Positions 49,025 to 59,305 of a stretch of 64,000 nt of DNA are shown in pieces; within the stretch, counting starts at the first letter, position 1, and each line of letters begins with the position of its first letter. The stretch covers positions 2,294,001 to 2,358,000 of the forward strand of contig CP007494.1 in the NCBI GenBank assembly GCA_000612485.1. Reading direction: 5' to 3'. Position numbers and translations under genes: made by a program. A model generated the notes under the pieces. It had not been told where the DNA came from. It ran no database searches and saw nothing but the letters and a program-made list of their open reading frames with translations. This DNA is from Bordetella holmesii ATCC 51541. Its GTDB lineage: Bacteria; Pseudomonadota; Gammaproteobacteria; Burkholderiales; Burkholderiaceae_B.

Positions 49025-49043
49025 TACTCGTTCCAGGCATGTC

Positions 49044-49077
49044 AAAAAGTCGCGGCCCATGTGCCGCGACTTTTTTT
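49044..49077 (+). terminator. rho-independent terminator after etfBA
   Basis: AAAAAGTCGCGGC and GCCGCGACTTTTT form a long stem around CCATGT with a run of seven T, 20 bp after the etfA stop. Confidence 0.9.
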
Positions 49078-49240
49078 GCGCGGCGCCCGGCGCATAGAGT
49101 GGCGCTTTGGTTTTCGCGTCAATTCTGATAATGTCCTTGGCGCACGGCAGGTCGGAAACACCGCGATGGAGATTCGTGATGGGAAGTACGAGCTCGGCAA
49201 GTGAGTTGGCACGTCAATGGGCAAATGAGCGAGCGGGGGC

Positions 49241-50944
49241 GTGCAGATGACATGCTCCGTCGGCTTTTTCCAGTCCGTGCCCATCGCCATTATCTTCATT
49301 GCGGTGGGTCTGGGTCATTTCATCGGCAAGCTCCGGCTAGGGCCGGTCGCGCTGGGCGGCGTATGCGGCACCTTGATCGTCGCGATGATCTTGGGCCAGA
49401 CAGGCTGCAAGGTCGAAGGCCCCGTGCGTGAGATTGCCTTCGTGCTCTTCATCTTTGCCATGGGCTATTCGGGTGGCCCGGGCTTTTTCGCCAATCTCAA
49501 CCGCTCCAGCCTGCGTTTCATGGTGCTGCCTTTCATCGAGGTGGTGCTGGTACTGTTGATTTCTCTGCTGGCAGCGAGCTTTTTCGGTTTCGATGCGGGC
49601 ACCACGGCGGGTCTGGCCGCGGGTTCGGCGACCGAGTCGGCCGTTGTGGGCACCGCGTCCGAAGCGCTGCGTCATCTGGGCTTGACGGCTGAGCAAGTGC
49701 AGGTTCAGGAAGCCAACATCGCGACGGCTTACACGCTGACCTATCTGGTAGGCACGATCAGCATCGTGTTGTTCACCAGTCAGGTGGCTCCGCTGTTGCT
49801 GCGCATCAATCTGTGGCAGGCGTGCAAGGATCTGGAAGCCAAGCTGGGCGGTGTGCCGGATGAAGAAGACAGCAGTATGCCGGCCTTGCCGCGCCTTGTG
49901 GGCCGGGCGCACATCGTGCGCGAGGCCGCCGGGAAAACCGTGCTGGAGATAGAGCAGGCCTTGGCTGGCCGTACGGTGGTCACCAGCCTGCTGCGTGACG
50001 GCGAATCGCTGACGCCGACTCCGGAAGAGGTCTTGCAGGCCGGCGATATCGTGGTGATTGTCGGGCTGCGCTTTTATGCCTTGCGCGGCGATGACGTGAT
50101 CGGCCCCGAAATCCAGGTGCCGGCCGCGCATGCCGATGCGCTCAATCTGCAGGAGCGCCAGGTCGTCATCAGCAGCAAGCATGTCAACGGCCGCACGCTC
50201 TCTCATCTCGCCAAGACGCCAAAGGCGCGCGCGGCGCGAGGGGTGTTTCTGCAAGGCATAGAACGCAGTGGCCACAGTATTCCGATGACCCCGTCGACGG
50301 TGGTGATGTATGGCGACGTGGTCAGGCTGGTGGGCACCGATCCCAATCTTAGCGATGCCGTCAAGCATCTGGGCAATGAGCTTCGGCGTGATGGAACAAC
50401 CGATATTGTCTTCATGTGCGGGGGGATTCTGCTCGGGTTGGGTATCGGCAGTCTGATGGTTACCGTGGCAGGTCTGCCACTGTCGCTCGGTAGTGGGGGC
50501 GGTGCGCTGGTCAGCGGCCTGATCTGCGGTTGGATTTCTGCCAAACGGCCTGCGTTGGGCCATATCCCGCCTGCCGCATTGAGTCTGCTCAAGGAATTGG
50601 GTCTGGGGATTTTTATTGCTTGCGTTGGCTTGTCGGCAGGGCCGGAGGCGATTACCCTTTTGAAACAGCATGGCCTGGTTCTGCCCGTGATCGGGTTGGC
50701 CGTCTCGCTCGGACCGGCCTGCGCATCGCTGTGGATCGGCCATAAATTCCTCAAAATCGAGGGGCCGCTTCTGTTAGGGGCGATTGCTGGTCAGCACGTC
50801 AGTACGCCCACGCTGAGCGCCGTGATGGTCCAGGCGGGCAGCTCGGTGCCCATTCTGGGTTACACCGTGACCTATGCCATTGCCAACGTGCTGCTTCCCG
50901 TGCTGGGGCCACTCATCGTGGCGCTGGCCTATCGTCTGGGTTGA
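49241..50944 (+). CDS. aspartate:alanine exchanger (AspT/YidE) family transporter
   Basis: 567 residues. Two blocks of about five membrane helices (residues 10-185 and 400-565) flank two cytoplasmic RCK/TrkA-C-like domains (about 205-380, e.g. KTVLEIEQALAGRTVVTSLL and RQVVISSKHVNGRTLSHLAK). The repeats GYSGGPGFFANL and FIACVGLSAGPEA are the conserved transport motifs of each half. Relatives exchange aspartate for alanine; the substrate here is not proved. The start at 49241 is tentative (no strong binding site; ATG also at 49247). Confidence 0.85.
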   Translation: MQMTCSVGFFQSVPIAIIFIAVGLGHFIGKLRLGPVALGGVCGTLIVAMILGQTGCKVEGPVREIAFVLFIFAMGYSGGPGFFANLNRSSLRFMVLPFIEVVLVLLISLLAASFFGFDAGTTAGLAAGSATESAVVGTASEALRHLGLTAEQVQVQEANIATAYTLTYLVGTISIVLFTSQVAPLLLRINLWQACKDLEAKLGGVPDEEDSSMPALPRLVGRAHIVREAAGKTVLEIEQALAGRTVVTSLLRDGESLTPTPEEVLQAGDIVVIVGLRFYALRGDDVIGPEIQVPAAHADALNLQERQVVISSKHVNGRTLSHLAKTPKARAARGVFLQGIERSGHSIPMTPSTVVMYGDVVRLVGTDPNLSDAVKHLGNELRRDGTTDIVFMCGGILLGLGIGSLMVTVAGLPLSLGSGGGALVSGLICGWISAKRPALGHIPPAALSLLKELGLGIFIACVGLSAGPEAITLLKQHGLVLPVIGLAVSLGPACASLWIGHKFLKIEGPLLLGAIAGQHVSTPTLSAVMVQAGSSVPILGYTVTYAIANVLLPVLGPLIVALAYRLG

Positions 50945-50961
50945 CGGCCTCAGGCTGAAAG

Positions 50962-50990
50962 ACGGGCGGCGCGAGCCGCCCGCTTGTTTA
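50962..50990 (+). terminator. likely terminator after the AspT-like gene
   Basis: GGGCGGC and GCCGCCC around GCGA (50966-50983), followed by GCTTGTTTAT; a weak T-tract. Confidence 0.5.
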
Positions 50991-51005
50991 TAGAACGGAG
51001 ACAAT

Positions 51006-52832
51006 ATGAGCTACACCACGCCACTGCGCGACATCCGCTTTGCCATGAAGGAGCTGGCGGGGCTTGACGAGATTCTCAAATTGCCGGGTTTCGAGGAGGC
51101 CGAGCCCGATCTGGTCGATGCCATTCTCGACGAGAATGCGCGCTTTGTGCAGGAGGTCGTGGCGCCCTTGAATGTCATTGGCGACCGTCAGCCGCCGGTC
51201 TGGAAAGACGGTGCGGTGACCGCCACGCCGGGGTTTGCCAAGGCATTTGCCGAGTATTCGACCGGAGGGTGGCAAGGCCTGCAGCACCCGGTGCAATGGG
51301 GCGGCCAGGGTCTGCCGCAGTTGGTGGCCGCGCCTGCCGGCGAAAACATCCAGGCAGCCAGTTTGGCGTTTGCCCTGTGTCCCATGCTGACCGACGGCGT
51401 GATCGAGGCCTTGCTCACCGTGGGGTCGGAAGAGCAGCGGCGTGCCTATATTCCCAACCTGATCGGCGGTCGCTGGACGGGCACGATGAACCTGACCGAA
51501 CCGCAAGCCGGTTCAGACCTGGCTCTCGTGTCGACACGCGCGGTACCGCAGGACGATGGCAGCTACCGTGTCTCGGGCCAGAAGATTTTCATCACCTTCG
51601 GCGAGCATGACTTAGCCGAGAACATCATCCATCTGGTGCTGGCCCGTCTGCCGGACGCGCCGGCAGGCGTCAAAGGCATTTCGCTATTCATCGTCCCCAA
51701 GTTCCTGGTCAACGAAGATGGTTCGTTGGGCAAGCGCAATGATGTCTGGTGCGCATCGTTGGAGCACAAGTTGGGCATCCATGGCAGCCCGACGGCGGTG
51801 TTGCTTTATGGGGCTGGCAAGGGTGAGGTCGGAGAGGGCGCGGTCGGCTATCTGGTGGGCGAAGCCAATCGCGGGCTGGAGTATATGTTCATCATGATGA
51901 ACGCCTCTCGCTATTCCGTCGGGCAACAGGGGATCGCCCTGGCTGAACGTGCCTATCAGCATGCTCAGGAGTACGCCCGCGAACGCGTGCAGGGTCGGGC
52001 CATCGAGGGTTCGGCCGGGCCAGTGACGATTTCCCACCATCCGGATGTCCAGCGCATGTTGTTGACCATGCGCTCGCTGACCGAGGCGGCCCGCGCCGTT
52101 TCTTACGTGGCAGCAGCGGCTCATGACAAGGCCAACCACCATCCGGACGCGGAGGTGCGTGCGCGCAACCGAGCGTTCTACGAATATCTGGTGCCCATCG
52201 TTAAAGGCTTCTCGACCGAGTCTGCGGTCGAGGTGGCTTCGCTGGGTGTCCAGGTGCATGGCGGTATGGGGTTCATCGAGGAAACGGGTGCAGCCCAGTA
52301 TTACCGCGATGCCCGAATTCTGCCTATTTACGAGGGCACCACGGCGATCCAGGCCAATGATCTGGTCGGACGCAAGACGCTACGCGATGGCGGCGCGGCA
52401 GCCCACGCCTCGATGGCTGCGATGCGAGATACGCTCAAAGCGCTCCAGGCTGAAACCACCCGTGCCGATGCCGAAAGTCGTGAAGGACTTTGCCTGTTGC
52501 GGGATCATTTTGATCAGGCCATCCAGGCTTATGAGGCGGCGGTCGAGTATGTTCTGCTACACGCCGTCGACCATGTGCGTGCCGTGTTTTCGGGCAGTGT
52601 GCCGTATTTGATGCTGGCAGGTGTGGTCCACGGTGGCTGGCAGATGGCGCGTGCGGCGCTGGTGTGCAACCGTCGGCTGGCCGAAGGCAGCGATGATGGC
52701 TTTTATCGGCAGAAACTGGGTTCAGCGCTGTTTTACGGGGCTCATATCCTGCCGCGTGCGCTTTCATTGTCGGCGGCGGTGCGAGCCGGGCAGGTGGCAG
52801 ATACGGCCGCTGATTGGGCCGCAGTGGCCTGA
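51006..52832 (+). CDS. acyl-CoA dehydrogenase
   Basis: 608 residues, the long class with a C-terminal extension (FadE5-like). FAD and substrate motifs MNLTEPQAGSDLALVSTRA, KIFITFGEHD, GVQVHGGMGFIEETGAAQYY and DARILPIYEGTTAIQANDLV, the last holding the catalytic Glu. It introduces the alpha-beta double bond into an acyl-CoA and delivers electrons to the ETF coded just upstream. Chain-length preference unknown. Preceded by a binding site near ACGGAGAC. Confidence 0.9.
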   Translation: MSYTTPLRDIRFAMKELAGLDEILKLPGFEEAEPDLVDAILDENARFVQEVVAPLNVIGDRQPPVWKDGAVTATPGFAKAFAEYSTGGWQGLQHPVQWGGQGLPQLVAAPAGENIQAASLAFALCPMLTDGVIEALLTVGSEEQRRAYIPNLIGGRWTGTMNLTEPQAGSDLALVSTRAVPQDDGSYRVSGQKIFITFGEHDLAENIIHLVLARLPDAPAGVKGISLFIVPKFLVNEDGSLGKRNDVWCASLEHKLGIHGSPTAVLLYGAGKGEVGEGAVGYLVGEANRGLEYMFIMMNASRYSVGQQGIALAERAYQHAQEYARERVQGRAIEGSAGPVTISHHPDVQRMLLTMRSLTEAARAVSYVAAAAHDKANHHPDAEVRARNRAFYEYLVPIVKGFSTESAVEVASLGVQVHGGMGFIEETGAAQYYRDARILPIYEGTTAIQANDLVGRKTLRDGGAAAHASMAAMRDTLKALQAETTRADAESREGLCLLRDHFDQAIQAYEAAVEYVLLHAVDHVRAVFSGSVPYLMLAGVVHGGWQMARAALVCNRRLAEGSDDGFYRQKLGSALFYGAHILPRALSLSAAVRAGQVADTAADWAAVA

Positions 52833-52939
52833 CGCTTCCCGTTGCAATACAACATAAGGTTATATGGTTTGCTTATTTCCCCCTCCGTGGGTTTGATGAC
52901 AAAATCATATTGCCGGCAACCTCAAGCAGGAGATTTTCC

Positions 52940-53581
52940 ATGGCACACCTTCGTCTGGGCGATACCGCGCCCGACTTCGAACAGAAATCGTCCATAGGCA
53001 CACTGCGCCTGTATGACTACCTCGGTGACAATTGGGGCGTGTTGTTTTCGCATCCCGCCGATTTCACGCCGGTTTGCACCACCGAACTGGGTTACACCGC
53101 CAAGTTGGCTGATGAATTCGCCAAGCGTGGCGTGAAGGTGCTGGCCCTGTCCGTCGATGGTGAAGAGTCCCACAGCAAGTGGATCGATGACATCAACGAT
53201 ACGCAATCGACCCGGGTCAATTTCCCCATCCTGGCCGATGAGGATCGCAAGGTCTCCGAGCTCTACGACATGATTCATCCGAACGCCAACGCCACGCTGA
53301 CCGTGCGCTCGGTGTTCATCATCGATCCGGCCAAGAAGATCCGCCTCATCATTACCTATCCGGCCAGCACGGGGCGCAATTTCAATGAAATCCTGCGCGT
53401 GATCGATTCCCTGCAATTGACTGACAGCCACAGCGTGGCCACACCGGTCAATTGGCAGGATGGTGACGACGTGATCATCGTGCCTTCCCTGAAGGACGAG
53501 GCCGTCATCAAGGAAAAATTCCCCAAAGGCTATAAGGCCGTGCGTCCCTATCTGCGCATTACCCCCCAGCCTAATAAGTAA
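52940..53581 (+). CDS. 1-Cys peroxiredoxin (Prx6 type)
   Basis: 213 residues from ATG at 52940, with AGGAG upstream. Peroxidatic Cys46 in SHPADFTPVCTTELGYTAKL; the C-terminal domain (about 160-213: GDDVIIVPSLKDEAVIKEKF) is that of Prx6, without the resolving Cys of 2-Cys enzymes. Reduces peroxides. It stands just before the sulfate uptake cluster; some bacteria induce such enzymes under sulfur limitation, so shared control is possible but not shown. Confidence 0.9.
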   Translation: MAHLRLGDTAPDFEQKSSIGTLRLYDYLGDNWGVLFSHPADFTPVCTTELGYTAKLADEFAKRGVKVLALSVDGEESHSKWIDDINDTQSTRVNFPILADEDRKVSELYDMIHPNANATLTVRSVFIIDPAKKIRLIITYPASTGRNFNEILRVIDSLQLTDSHSVATPVNWQDGDDVIIVPSLKDEAVIKEKFPKGYKAVRPYLRITPQPNK

Positions 53582-53602
53582 AAGCATTGCAGTGACCTCT
53601 GC

Positions 53603-53630
53603 GGGCCGCCTTCGGGCGGCCCGTTTGCTT
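53603..53630 (+). terminator. terminator after the peroxiredoxin gene
   Basis: GGGCCGCC TTCG GGCGGCCC (53604-53623), a UUCG-type tetraloop stem, followed by GTTTGCTT. Confidence 0.7.
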
Positions 53631-53767
53631 GGTGCGGCCTCGTGCATCAGGCCCCGATAGGGCTATATCGCTTCTAACGATGAGTAATCAAAAAATGATT
53701 CGTTCCTTTCAGTTGGTTGGGCTTACACACTGCAGGCATTGCCCCTCGAACAAGAAAGGAAACGAAC

Positions 53768-54793
53768 ATGCCCTCCCGTACCGCAGGATTCTGGACCGCC
53801 GCCATTACGTTGGCAGCCACGTTTACGCTAGGCCTACCTCAGGCCATGGCGCAGAGCAAGCAGACGCTGCTCAACGTTTCCTATGACCCGACGCGCGAGC
53901 TGTATCGTGCCGTCGATGACGCCTTCATAAAGGATTACAAGGCCAAAGCAGGCGTGGATTTGACCATTCGCCAGTCGCATGGTGGTTCGGGGCGCCAGGC
54001 GCGTTCGGTGATCGACGGACTGGATGCCGACGTCGTCACCCTGGCCCTGGCCTATGACATTGACGCCGTTGCCGATCGCGGTCTCTTGCCGCAAGACTGG
54101 CAGAAGCGTCTGCCGCAAAACAGCTCGCCCTATACCTCGACCATCGTCTTCCTGGTGCGCAAGGGCAACCCTAAGCAGATCGCCGACTGGGATGATCTGC
54201 TCAAACCAGGTGTCCAGGTGATCACGCCCAATCCGAAGACCTCCGGCGGCGCACGTTGGAACTACCTGGCTGCCTGGGCCTATGCCCTGAAGAAACCCGG
54301 CGGCAGCGAAGCCAGTGCGCGCCAGTTCGTGGGCGACCTGCTCAAGCATGTGCCGGTGCTGGATACGGGCGCTCGTGGCGCCACCACGACTTTCGTCGAG
54401 CGCGGCGTGGGCGATGTGCTGCTGGCTTGGGAAAACGAAGCCTTCCTGGCACAGGAAGAATTGGGTCCGGACAAGTTCGACATCGTCGTGCCTTCGTTGT
54501 CCATCCTGGCCGAGCCGCCCGTGGCCGTCGTGGATAAGGTCGTCGACAAAAAGGGCACTCGTCAGGCAGCCCAGGCCTACCTGGAATTCCTGTACACGCC
54601 CCAGGCGCAGGAAATCATCGCCAAGAACTATTACCGGCCGATCGACAAGACGGTGGCCGCCAAGTACGAAAACCGTTTTCCCAAACTCAACCTGGTCACG
54701 ATAGATGACCCCATCTTCGGTGGCTGGCGCAAGGCGCAGAAAGACCACTTCAGTGATGGCGGCAGCTTTGATCAGGTTTATCAACCCAAGTAA
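53768..54793 (+). CDS. sbp: periplasmic sulfate-binding protein
   Basis: 341 residues from ATG at 53768, with AAGGAAACGAAC upstream. Signal peptide ([20 protein letters not shown]). Sbp/CysP family: [38 protein letters not shown] and [20 protein letters not shown] bind the sulfate oxyanion. First gene of sbp-cysT-cysW-cysA-cysH-cysD-cysN. Such operons are usually under CysB; I did not find a firm CysB site. Confidence 0.94.
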   Translation: MPSRTAGFWTAAITLAATFTLGLPQAMAQSKQTLLNVSYDPTRELYRAVDDAFIKDYKAKAGVDLTIRQSHGGSGRQARSVIDGLDADVVTLALAYDIDAVADRGLLPQDWQKRLPQNSSPYTSTIVFLVRKGNPKQIADWDDLLKPGVQVITPNPKTSGGARWNYLAAWAYALKKPGGSEASARQFVGDLLKHVPVLDTGARGATTTFVERGVGDVLLAWENEAFLAQEELGPDKFDIVVPSLSILAEPPVAVVDKVVDKKGTRQAAQAYLEFLYTPQAQEIIAKNYYRPIDKTVAAKYENRFPKLNLVTIDDPIFGGWRKAQKDHFSDGGSFDQVYQPK

Positions 54794-54808
54794 GGAAACG
54801 GGTTCGCG

Positions 54809-55687
54809 ATGAGTGCCATTGTTCATCCGGCGGCGGGCGTGGGCGCCCGCCCTGTCCGCAAAAGCCCCGGCGTGCTGCCGGGTTTTGGCATTTCCATGGG
54901 TTATGCAGTGTTCTACCTGAGTGTGCTGGTGCTCATCCCGCTGGCTACCTTGCCCATCAAGAGTGCGCATCTGGGTTGGGCGGGATTTTGGGATACGGTC
55001 ACCGCGCCTAGGGTGCTGGCCTCATACCGGCTGACTTTTGGCGCGGCCTTCGTCGCGGCGCTGGTCAATCTGGTTTTTGGCACCATCGTGGCCTGGATAC
55101 TGGTGCGTTATCGCTTTCCCGGCAAGCGCATCGTCGATGCGCTGGTGGATCTGCCTTTCGCCTTGCCGACTGCGGTCGCGGGCATCGCCCTGACGGTGAT
55201 CTATTCCTCCAACGGTTGGCTGGGCGCGCCGCTGGAGCGTTGGTTGGGCTTGAAAGTGGCCTTTACGCCTTTGGGGATCGTGGTGGCGCTCATCTTCATC
55301 GGCGTGCCGTTCGTGGTGCGCACCGTGCAGCCTGTCCTCGAAGATATCGAACGCGAGATCGAGGAGGCCGCTGCCAGCCTTGGCGCCGGGCGCTGGCAGA
55401 CCATCCGGAGAGTGCTGGTGCCGGCGTTGACCCCTGCGCTTTTGACCGGTTTTGCGCTGGCCTTCGCGCGGGCCGTCGGCGAGTACGGCTCGGTGATTTT
55501 TATCGCAGGCAATATGCCCATGGTGTCGGAAATCACGCCCTTGCTGATCATCGTCAAGCTGGAGCAGTTTGATTATGCGGGCGCAGCGGCCATCGCCAGC
55601 GTCTTGTTGGGGGTGTCCTTCTTGCTCTTGCTCATCATCAACCTGCTGCAAGGCTGGCAGGCGCGCAGCGGAGGCAGGCTGGCATGA
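54809..55687 (+). CDS. cysT: sulfate ABC transporter permease CysT
   Basis: 292 residues, six to seven membrane helices. [20 protein letters not shown] is the EAA loop that docks CysA. The N-terminal tail (about 30 residues) is hydrophilic. Its stop overlaps cysW (55684-55687, ATGA). Confidence 0.93.
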   Translation: MSAIVHPAAGVGARPVRKSPGVLPGFGISMGYAVFYLSVLVLIPLATLPIKSAHLGWAGFWDTVTAPRVLASYRLTFGAAFVAALVNLVFGTIVAWILVRYRFPGKRIVDALVDLPFALPTAVAGIALTVIYSSNGWLGAPLERWLGLKVAFTPLGIVVALIFIGVPFVVRTVQPVLEDIEREIEEAAASLGAGRWQTIRRVLVPALTPALLTGFALAFARAVGEYGSVIFIAGNMPMVSEITPLLIIVKLEQFDYAGAAAIASVLLGVSFLLLLIINLLQGWQARSGGRLA

Positions 55688-56568
55688 GACCTGATCACTT
55701 GACCGAGCCGCGATGGGTGCGAGGCATTTTGCTGTTTCTCGGCTTGGCGTTTCTGACGTTGTTTCTGTTCGTGCCGCTGGCAGCCGTGTTCACGGAGGCC
55801 TTCCGCAAGGGCTGGCAGACGTATCTGGCGGCCATCACCGAGCCGGATGCCTTGTCGGCCATCAGTCTGACATTGTGGGTGGCTGCGATTTCGCTGCCGT
55901 TGAACCTGGTGTTCGGTGTGGCGGCAGCGTGGGCAATCACGAAGTTCCAGTTCCGCGGCAAGCAGTTCCTGATCACGCTCATCGATCTTCCGTTTTCGGT
56001 TTCACCCGTGGTGGCCGGGCTGATCTTTGTTCTGCTGTTCGGGTCGCAGGGCTGGTTCGGGCCGTGGTTGCAGGACCACGATCTGAAGATTGTCTACGCC
56101 GTGCCGGGGGTCATTCTGGCAACGTTGTTCGTCACCTTTCCGTTCGTGGCGCGTGAGCTGATTCCGCTGATGCAGGCGCAAGGCAGCGAAGAAGAGCAGG
56201 CGGCGCTGACTCTGGGCGCGACGGGGTGGCAGATTTTCTGGCGCATCACGCTGCCCAACATCAAGTGGGGCCTGCTGTATGGGGCCATCCTGGCCAATGC
56301 GCGCGCCATGGGTGAGTTTGGTGCGGTGTCGGTCGTCTCCGGACAGGTTCGGGGCCTGACCAACACCATGACTCTGCATGTGGAGATCCTCTACAACGAG
56401 TACCAGTTCTCGGCTGCCTTTGCGGTGGCCTCGTTGCTGGCATTGCTGGCCCTGGTGACGCTGGTGGCCAAGAATTTCATCGAGTGGCGAAACCAACGCC
56501 TGTTGGCTCAAGGCGAGCAGCCGCTGGAAGCCTCGCCGCTGGCGGTGCAGCAGCCGCAAGCCGTCTGA
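55684..56568 (+). CDS. cysW: sulfate ABC transporter permease CysW
   Basis: 294 residues, six membrane helices, EAA-type loop [20 protein letters not shown]. Typical family stretches are [20 protein letters not shown] and [20 protein letters not shown]. Translationally coupled to cysT; cysA follows after 12 bp. Confidence 0.93.
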   Translation: MRPDHLTEPRWVRGILLFLGLAFLTLFLFVPLAAVFTEAFRKGWQTYLAAITEPDALSAISLTLWVAAISLPLNLVFGVAAAWAITKFQFRGKQFLITLIDLPFSVSPVVAGLIFVLLFGSQGWFGPWLQDHDLKIVYAVPGVILATLFVTFPFVARELIPLMQAQGSEEEQAALTLGATGWQIFWRITLPNIKWGLLYGAILANARAMGEFGAVSVVSGQVRGLTNTMTLHVEILYNEYQFSAAFAVASLLALLALVTLVAKNFIEWRNQRLLAQGEQPLEASPLAVQQPQAV

Positions 56569-56580
56569 TCGGGGGAAAAC

Positions 56581-57645
56581 ATGAGTATCGAAGTCAAGAA
56601 CTTGTCCAAGCGCTTCAATGATTTTCGGGCGCTGGATAACGTGTCACTGCATATCGAGACTGGAGAACTGGTTGCGTTGTTGGGGCCCTCGGGCTGCGGC
56701 AAGACCACGTTGCTGCGCATCATCGCTGGATTGGAGAGCGCCGACAGCGGCAGCGTTCTGTTCTCGGGTGAGGACGCCACGGCGGTCGATGTTCGACAGC
56801 GGCAAGTAGGTTTCGTGTTTCAGCATTACGCCTTGTTCAAGCATATGACGGTCTTTGAGAACGTTGCCTTTGGCCTGCGGGTCAAGCATCGCTCGCAGCG
56901 CCCCTCCGAGGCGCAGATCCGTGTCAAGGTCCGTGAACTGTTGCAACTGGTGCAACTGGATTGGCTGGCGGACCGCTATCCCGCTCAGTTGTCCGGCGGC
57001 CAGCGTCAGCGTATCGCGTTGGCTCGCGCGCTGGCCGTCGAGCCACGCGTGCTGCTGCTCGATGAGCCCTTCGGAGCACTGGACGCCAAAGTGCGCAAAG
57101 AGTTGCGCCGATGGTTGCGCCGCCTGCACGATGAGCTGCACGTGGCCAGCGTCTTTGTCACGCATGATCAGGAAGAGGCGCTGGAGGTTTCTGATCGTGT
57201 GGTGCTGATGAATGCCGGTCGAATCGAACAGATCGGTAGCCCGCGCGAGGTCTGGGAGGCGCCGGCCACGCCTTTTGTGTATGGCTTTCTGGGCGACGTG
57301 AACCAACTGGCGGGCCAGGCCAGCGAGGGCATCTGGCGTCATGCCGATCTGGCGTTGCCGGCGCCCGGGTTGGATCAGCCCGGTTTGCTGGCAGCGACGG
57401 CCTATGTGCGGCCGCACGAGATCGACGTGGTGCGCTATGCGCCGCAGGCGCCGGGCATCCCTGTGCGCTTGGCGCATGCCTATCTCGCTGGCCCCAGTGC
57501 CTATCTGGAGCTGACGCGCGAGGATGCCGCCACCGCGATCGAAGCCGAAGTGCCGGAACACGTATTTCGCGAACTCAACTTGAAGGAGGGCGATGCCCTG
57601 CTGGCTCGTCCACGCCGCGCCAGGGTATTTGCCACACAACCATGA
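56581..57645 (+). CDS. cysA: sulfate/thiosulfate ABC transporter ATPase CysA
   Basis: 354 residues. Walker [10 protein letters not shown], signature [16 protein letters not shown], Walker [13 protein letters not shown], then a C-terminal TOBE-like regulatory region ([20 protein letters not shown]). Drives sulfate uptake through CysTW. Stop overlaps cysH (57642-57645, ATGA). Confidence 0.95.
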   Translation: MSIEVKNLSKRFNDFRALDNVSLHIETGELVALLGPSGCGKTTLLRIIAGLESADSGSVLFSGEDATAVDVRQRQVGFVFQHYALFKHMTVFENVAFGLRVKHRSQRPSEAQIRVKVRELLQLVQLDWLADRYPAQLSGGQRQRIALARALAVEPRVLLLDEPFGALDAKVRKELRRWLRRLHDELHVASVFVTHDQEEALEVSDRVVLMNAGRIEQIGSPREVWEAPATPFVYGFLGDVNQLAGQASEGIWRHADLALPAPGLDQPGLLAATAYVRPHEIDVVRYAPQAPGIPVRLAHAYLAGPSAYLELTREDAATAIEAEVPEHVFRELNLKEGDALLARPRRARVFATQP

Positions 57646-58370
57646 GCCATTCTGCTCTTAACTCCGAGACGGCAGCGTGCTGGGAGACTCTCAAGGCCAC
57701 GCTGGCCGACATTGCGCGCCGGCATCCCGACGCCGCCTTGGCTTGCTCGCTGGCCGCCGAGGACATGATCTTGATCCATGCCATCGAGCAGAACCTGCTG
57801 CCGCTGGAGATATTCACGCTGGATACCGGCCGGCTGCATCCGCAGACGCTGGGCATGCTGGAGACGGTGCGCCAGCGCTATGGGCGTGATATCACCGTCA
57901 TGCATCCCCAGGAGCAAGCGGTCAGTGAACACGTGTCCGAGCATGGCGCCTTCGCCTTTTATGAAAGCGTGGAGTTGCGTAAAGCCTGTTGCCAGATCCG
58001 CAAGGTGGAACCACTGTCTCGGGCGTTGGCCGGGCGTAGCGCCTGGATCACCGGACAGCGCCGGTCTCAGGCCATCACGCGCGGGGAGTTGCCCGCCGAG
58101 GAGCCGGATCCCGTGTTCGGACTGTATAAGTTCAACCCCCTGGCCGACTGGAGCGAGGACGAGGTCTGGGCGGTCATCCGCGCGCTGGATATCCCCTACA
58201 ACCCGCTGCATGACCAGGGCTACCCCTCTATCGGTTGCGATCCCTGTACGCGTGCGATTCGCCCCGGAGAGGATCTGCGCGCCGGCCGCTGGTGGTGGGA
58301 GAGTTCGGATTCCAAAGAGTGCGGTTTGCATGAGGGCAACCGCCGCCACATTCCGATAGCTGTGAATTGA
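57642..58370 (+). CDS. cysH: assimilatory adenylylsulfate (APS) reductase, iron-sulfur type
   Basis: 242 residues. PP-loop-type fold with [16 protein letters not shown]. The four cluster cysteines RKACCQIRK and IGCDPCTR, plus the catalytic cysteine in [10 protein letters not shown], mark it as an APS-reducing enzyme with a [4Fe-4S] cluster rather than a PAPS reductase. It therefore goes directly from APS to sulfite without CysC, fitting with the absence of cysC in the cluster and with cysD/cysN immediately downstream. Coupled to cysA. Confidence 0.92.
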   Translation: MSHSALNSETAACWETLKATLADIARRHPDAALACSLAAEDMILIHAIEQNLLPLEIFTLDTGRLHPQTLGMLETVRQRYGRDITVMHPQEQAVSEHVSEHGAFAFYESVELRKACCQIRKVEPLSRALAGRSAWITGQRRSQAITRGELPAEEPDPVFGLYKFNPLADWSEDEVWAVIRALDIPYNPLHDQGYPSIGCDPCTRAIRPGEDLRAGRWWWESSDSKECGLHEGNRRHIPIAVN

Positions 58371-58383
58371 GAAAGGAAACATC

Positions 58384-59292
58384 ATGTCTTTAGTTGCCCA
58401 ACGCAGCCATCTCGATTGGCTGGAATCTGAGGCTATTTTTATTTTGCGTGAAGTGGCTGCCGAATGCGCCAAGCCCGTACTGCTGTTTTCCGGTGGCAAG
58501 GACTCCGTGGTGCTGCTGCGCCTGGCGGAGAAAGCCTTCCGGCCGGGGCGCTTTCCGTTTCCCCTGATGCATATCGACACCGGGCACAATTTCGAGGAAG
58601 TCATCGCCTTTCGCGATGAGCGCGCCGGGCAGTTGGGCGAGCAGTTGATCGTGCGTCGTGTCGAGGACTCCATCGCGCGCGGCAGTGTGGTGCTGCGCCG
58701 CGAAACAGACTCGCGCAATGCGGCTCAGGCCGTCACGCTGCTTGAGGCCATCGAGGAGTTGGGGTTTGATGCCTGCATCGGCGGGGCGCGGCGTGATGAG
58801 GAGAAAGCGCGCGCCAAGGAGCGCATCTTCTCGTTCAGGGACGAGTTCGGTCAGTGGGATCCCAAGGCCCAGCGTCCCGAGCTCTGGAACCTCTTCAACA
58901 CGCGGGTGCATCCGGGCGAGAACATGCGGGTCTTTCCCATCTCGAACTGGACCGAACTCGACGTCTGGCAGTACATCCATCGCGAGAACCTGGCATTGCC
59001 ATCGATTTATTACAGCCATCGACGCGAGGTGGTGCGGCGCCGCGGACTGTTGGTGCCGGTCACGCGGCTGACGCAGCCGGCCGAAGGCGAAAGCATCGAA
59101 ACGCTGGACGTGCGCTTTCGCACCGTCGGTGACATTTCCTGCACCTGCCCGGTGGCTTCCGAGGCGGCAGATCCGCTGGCCATCATCGCCGAGACGGCCG
59201 TGACCGACATCACAGAGCGCGGCGCAACCCGCATGGACGATCAGACTTCCGAAGCGTCGATGGAACGACGCAAGCGCGAAGGCTATTTCTGA
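58384..59292 (+). CDS. cysD: sulfate adenylyltransferase subunit 2
   Basis: 302 residues. PP-loop LLFSGGKDSVVLLRLAEKAF binds ATP; GGARRDEEKARAKERIFSFR and NWTELDVWQYIHRENLALPS are CysD signatures, and the protein ends MERRKREGYF. With CysN it forms APS from sulfate and ATP, the energy coming from GTP hydrolysis in CysN. Ribosome site GAAAGGAAAC before the ATG; cysN starts 13 bp later. Confidence 0.96.
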   Translation: MSLVAQRSHLDWLESEAIFILREVAAECAKPVLLFSGGKDSVVLLRLAEKAFRPGRFPFPLMHIDTGHNFEEVIAFRDERAGQLGEQLIVRRVEDSIARGSVVLRRETDSRNAAQAVTLLEAIEELGFDACIGGARRDEEKARAKERIFSFRDEFGQWDPKAQRPELWNLFNTRVHPGENMRVFPISNWTELDVWQYIHRENLALPSIYYSHRREVVRRRGLLVPVTRLTQPAEGESIETLDVRFRTVGDISCTCPVASEAADPLAIIAETAVTDITERGATRMDDQTSEASMERRKREGYF

Positions 59293-59305
59293 ACCGGAAG
59301 ACATC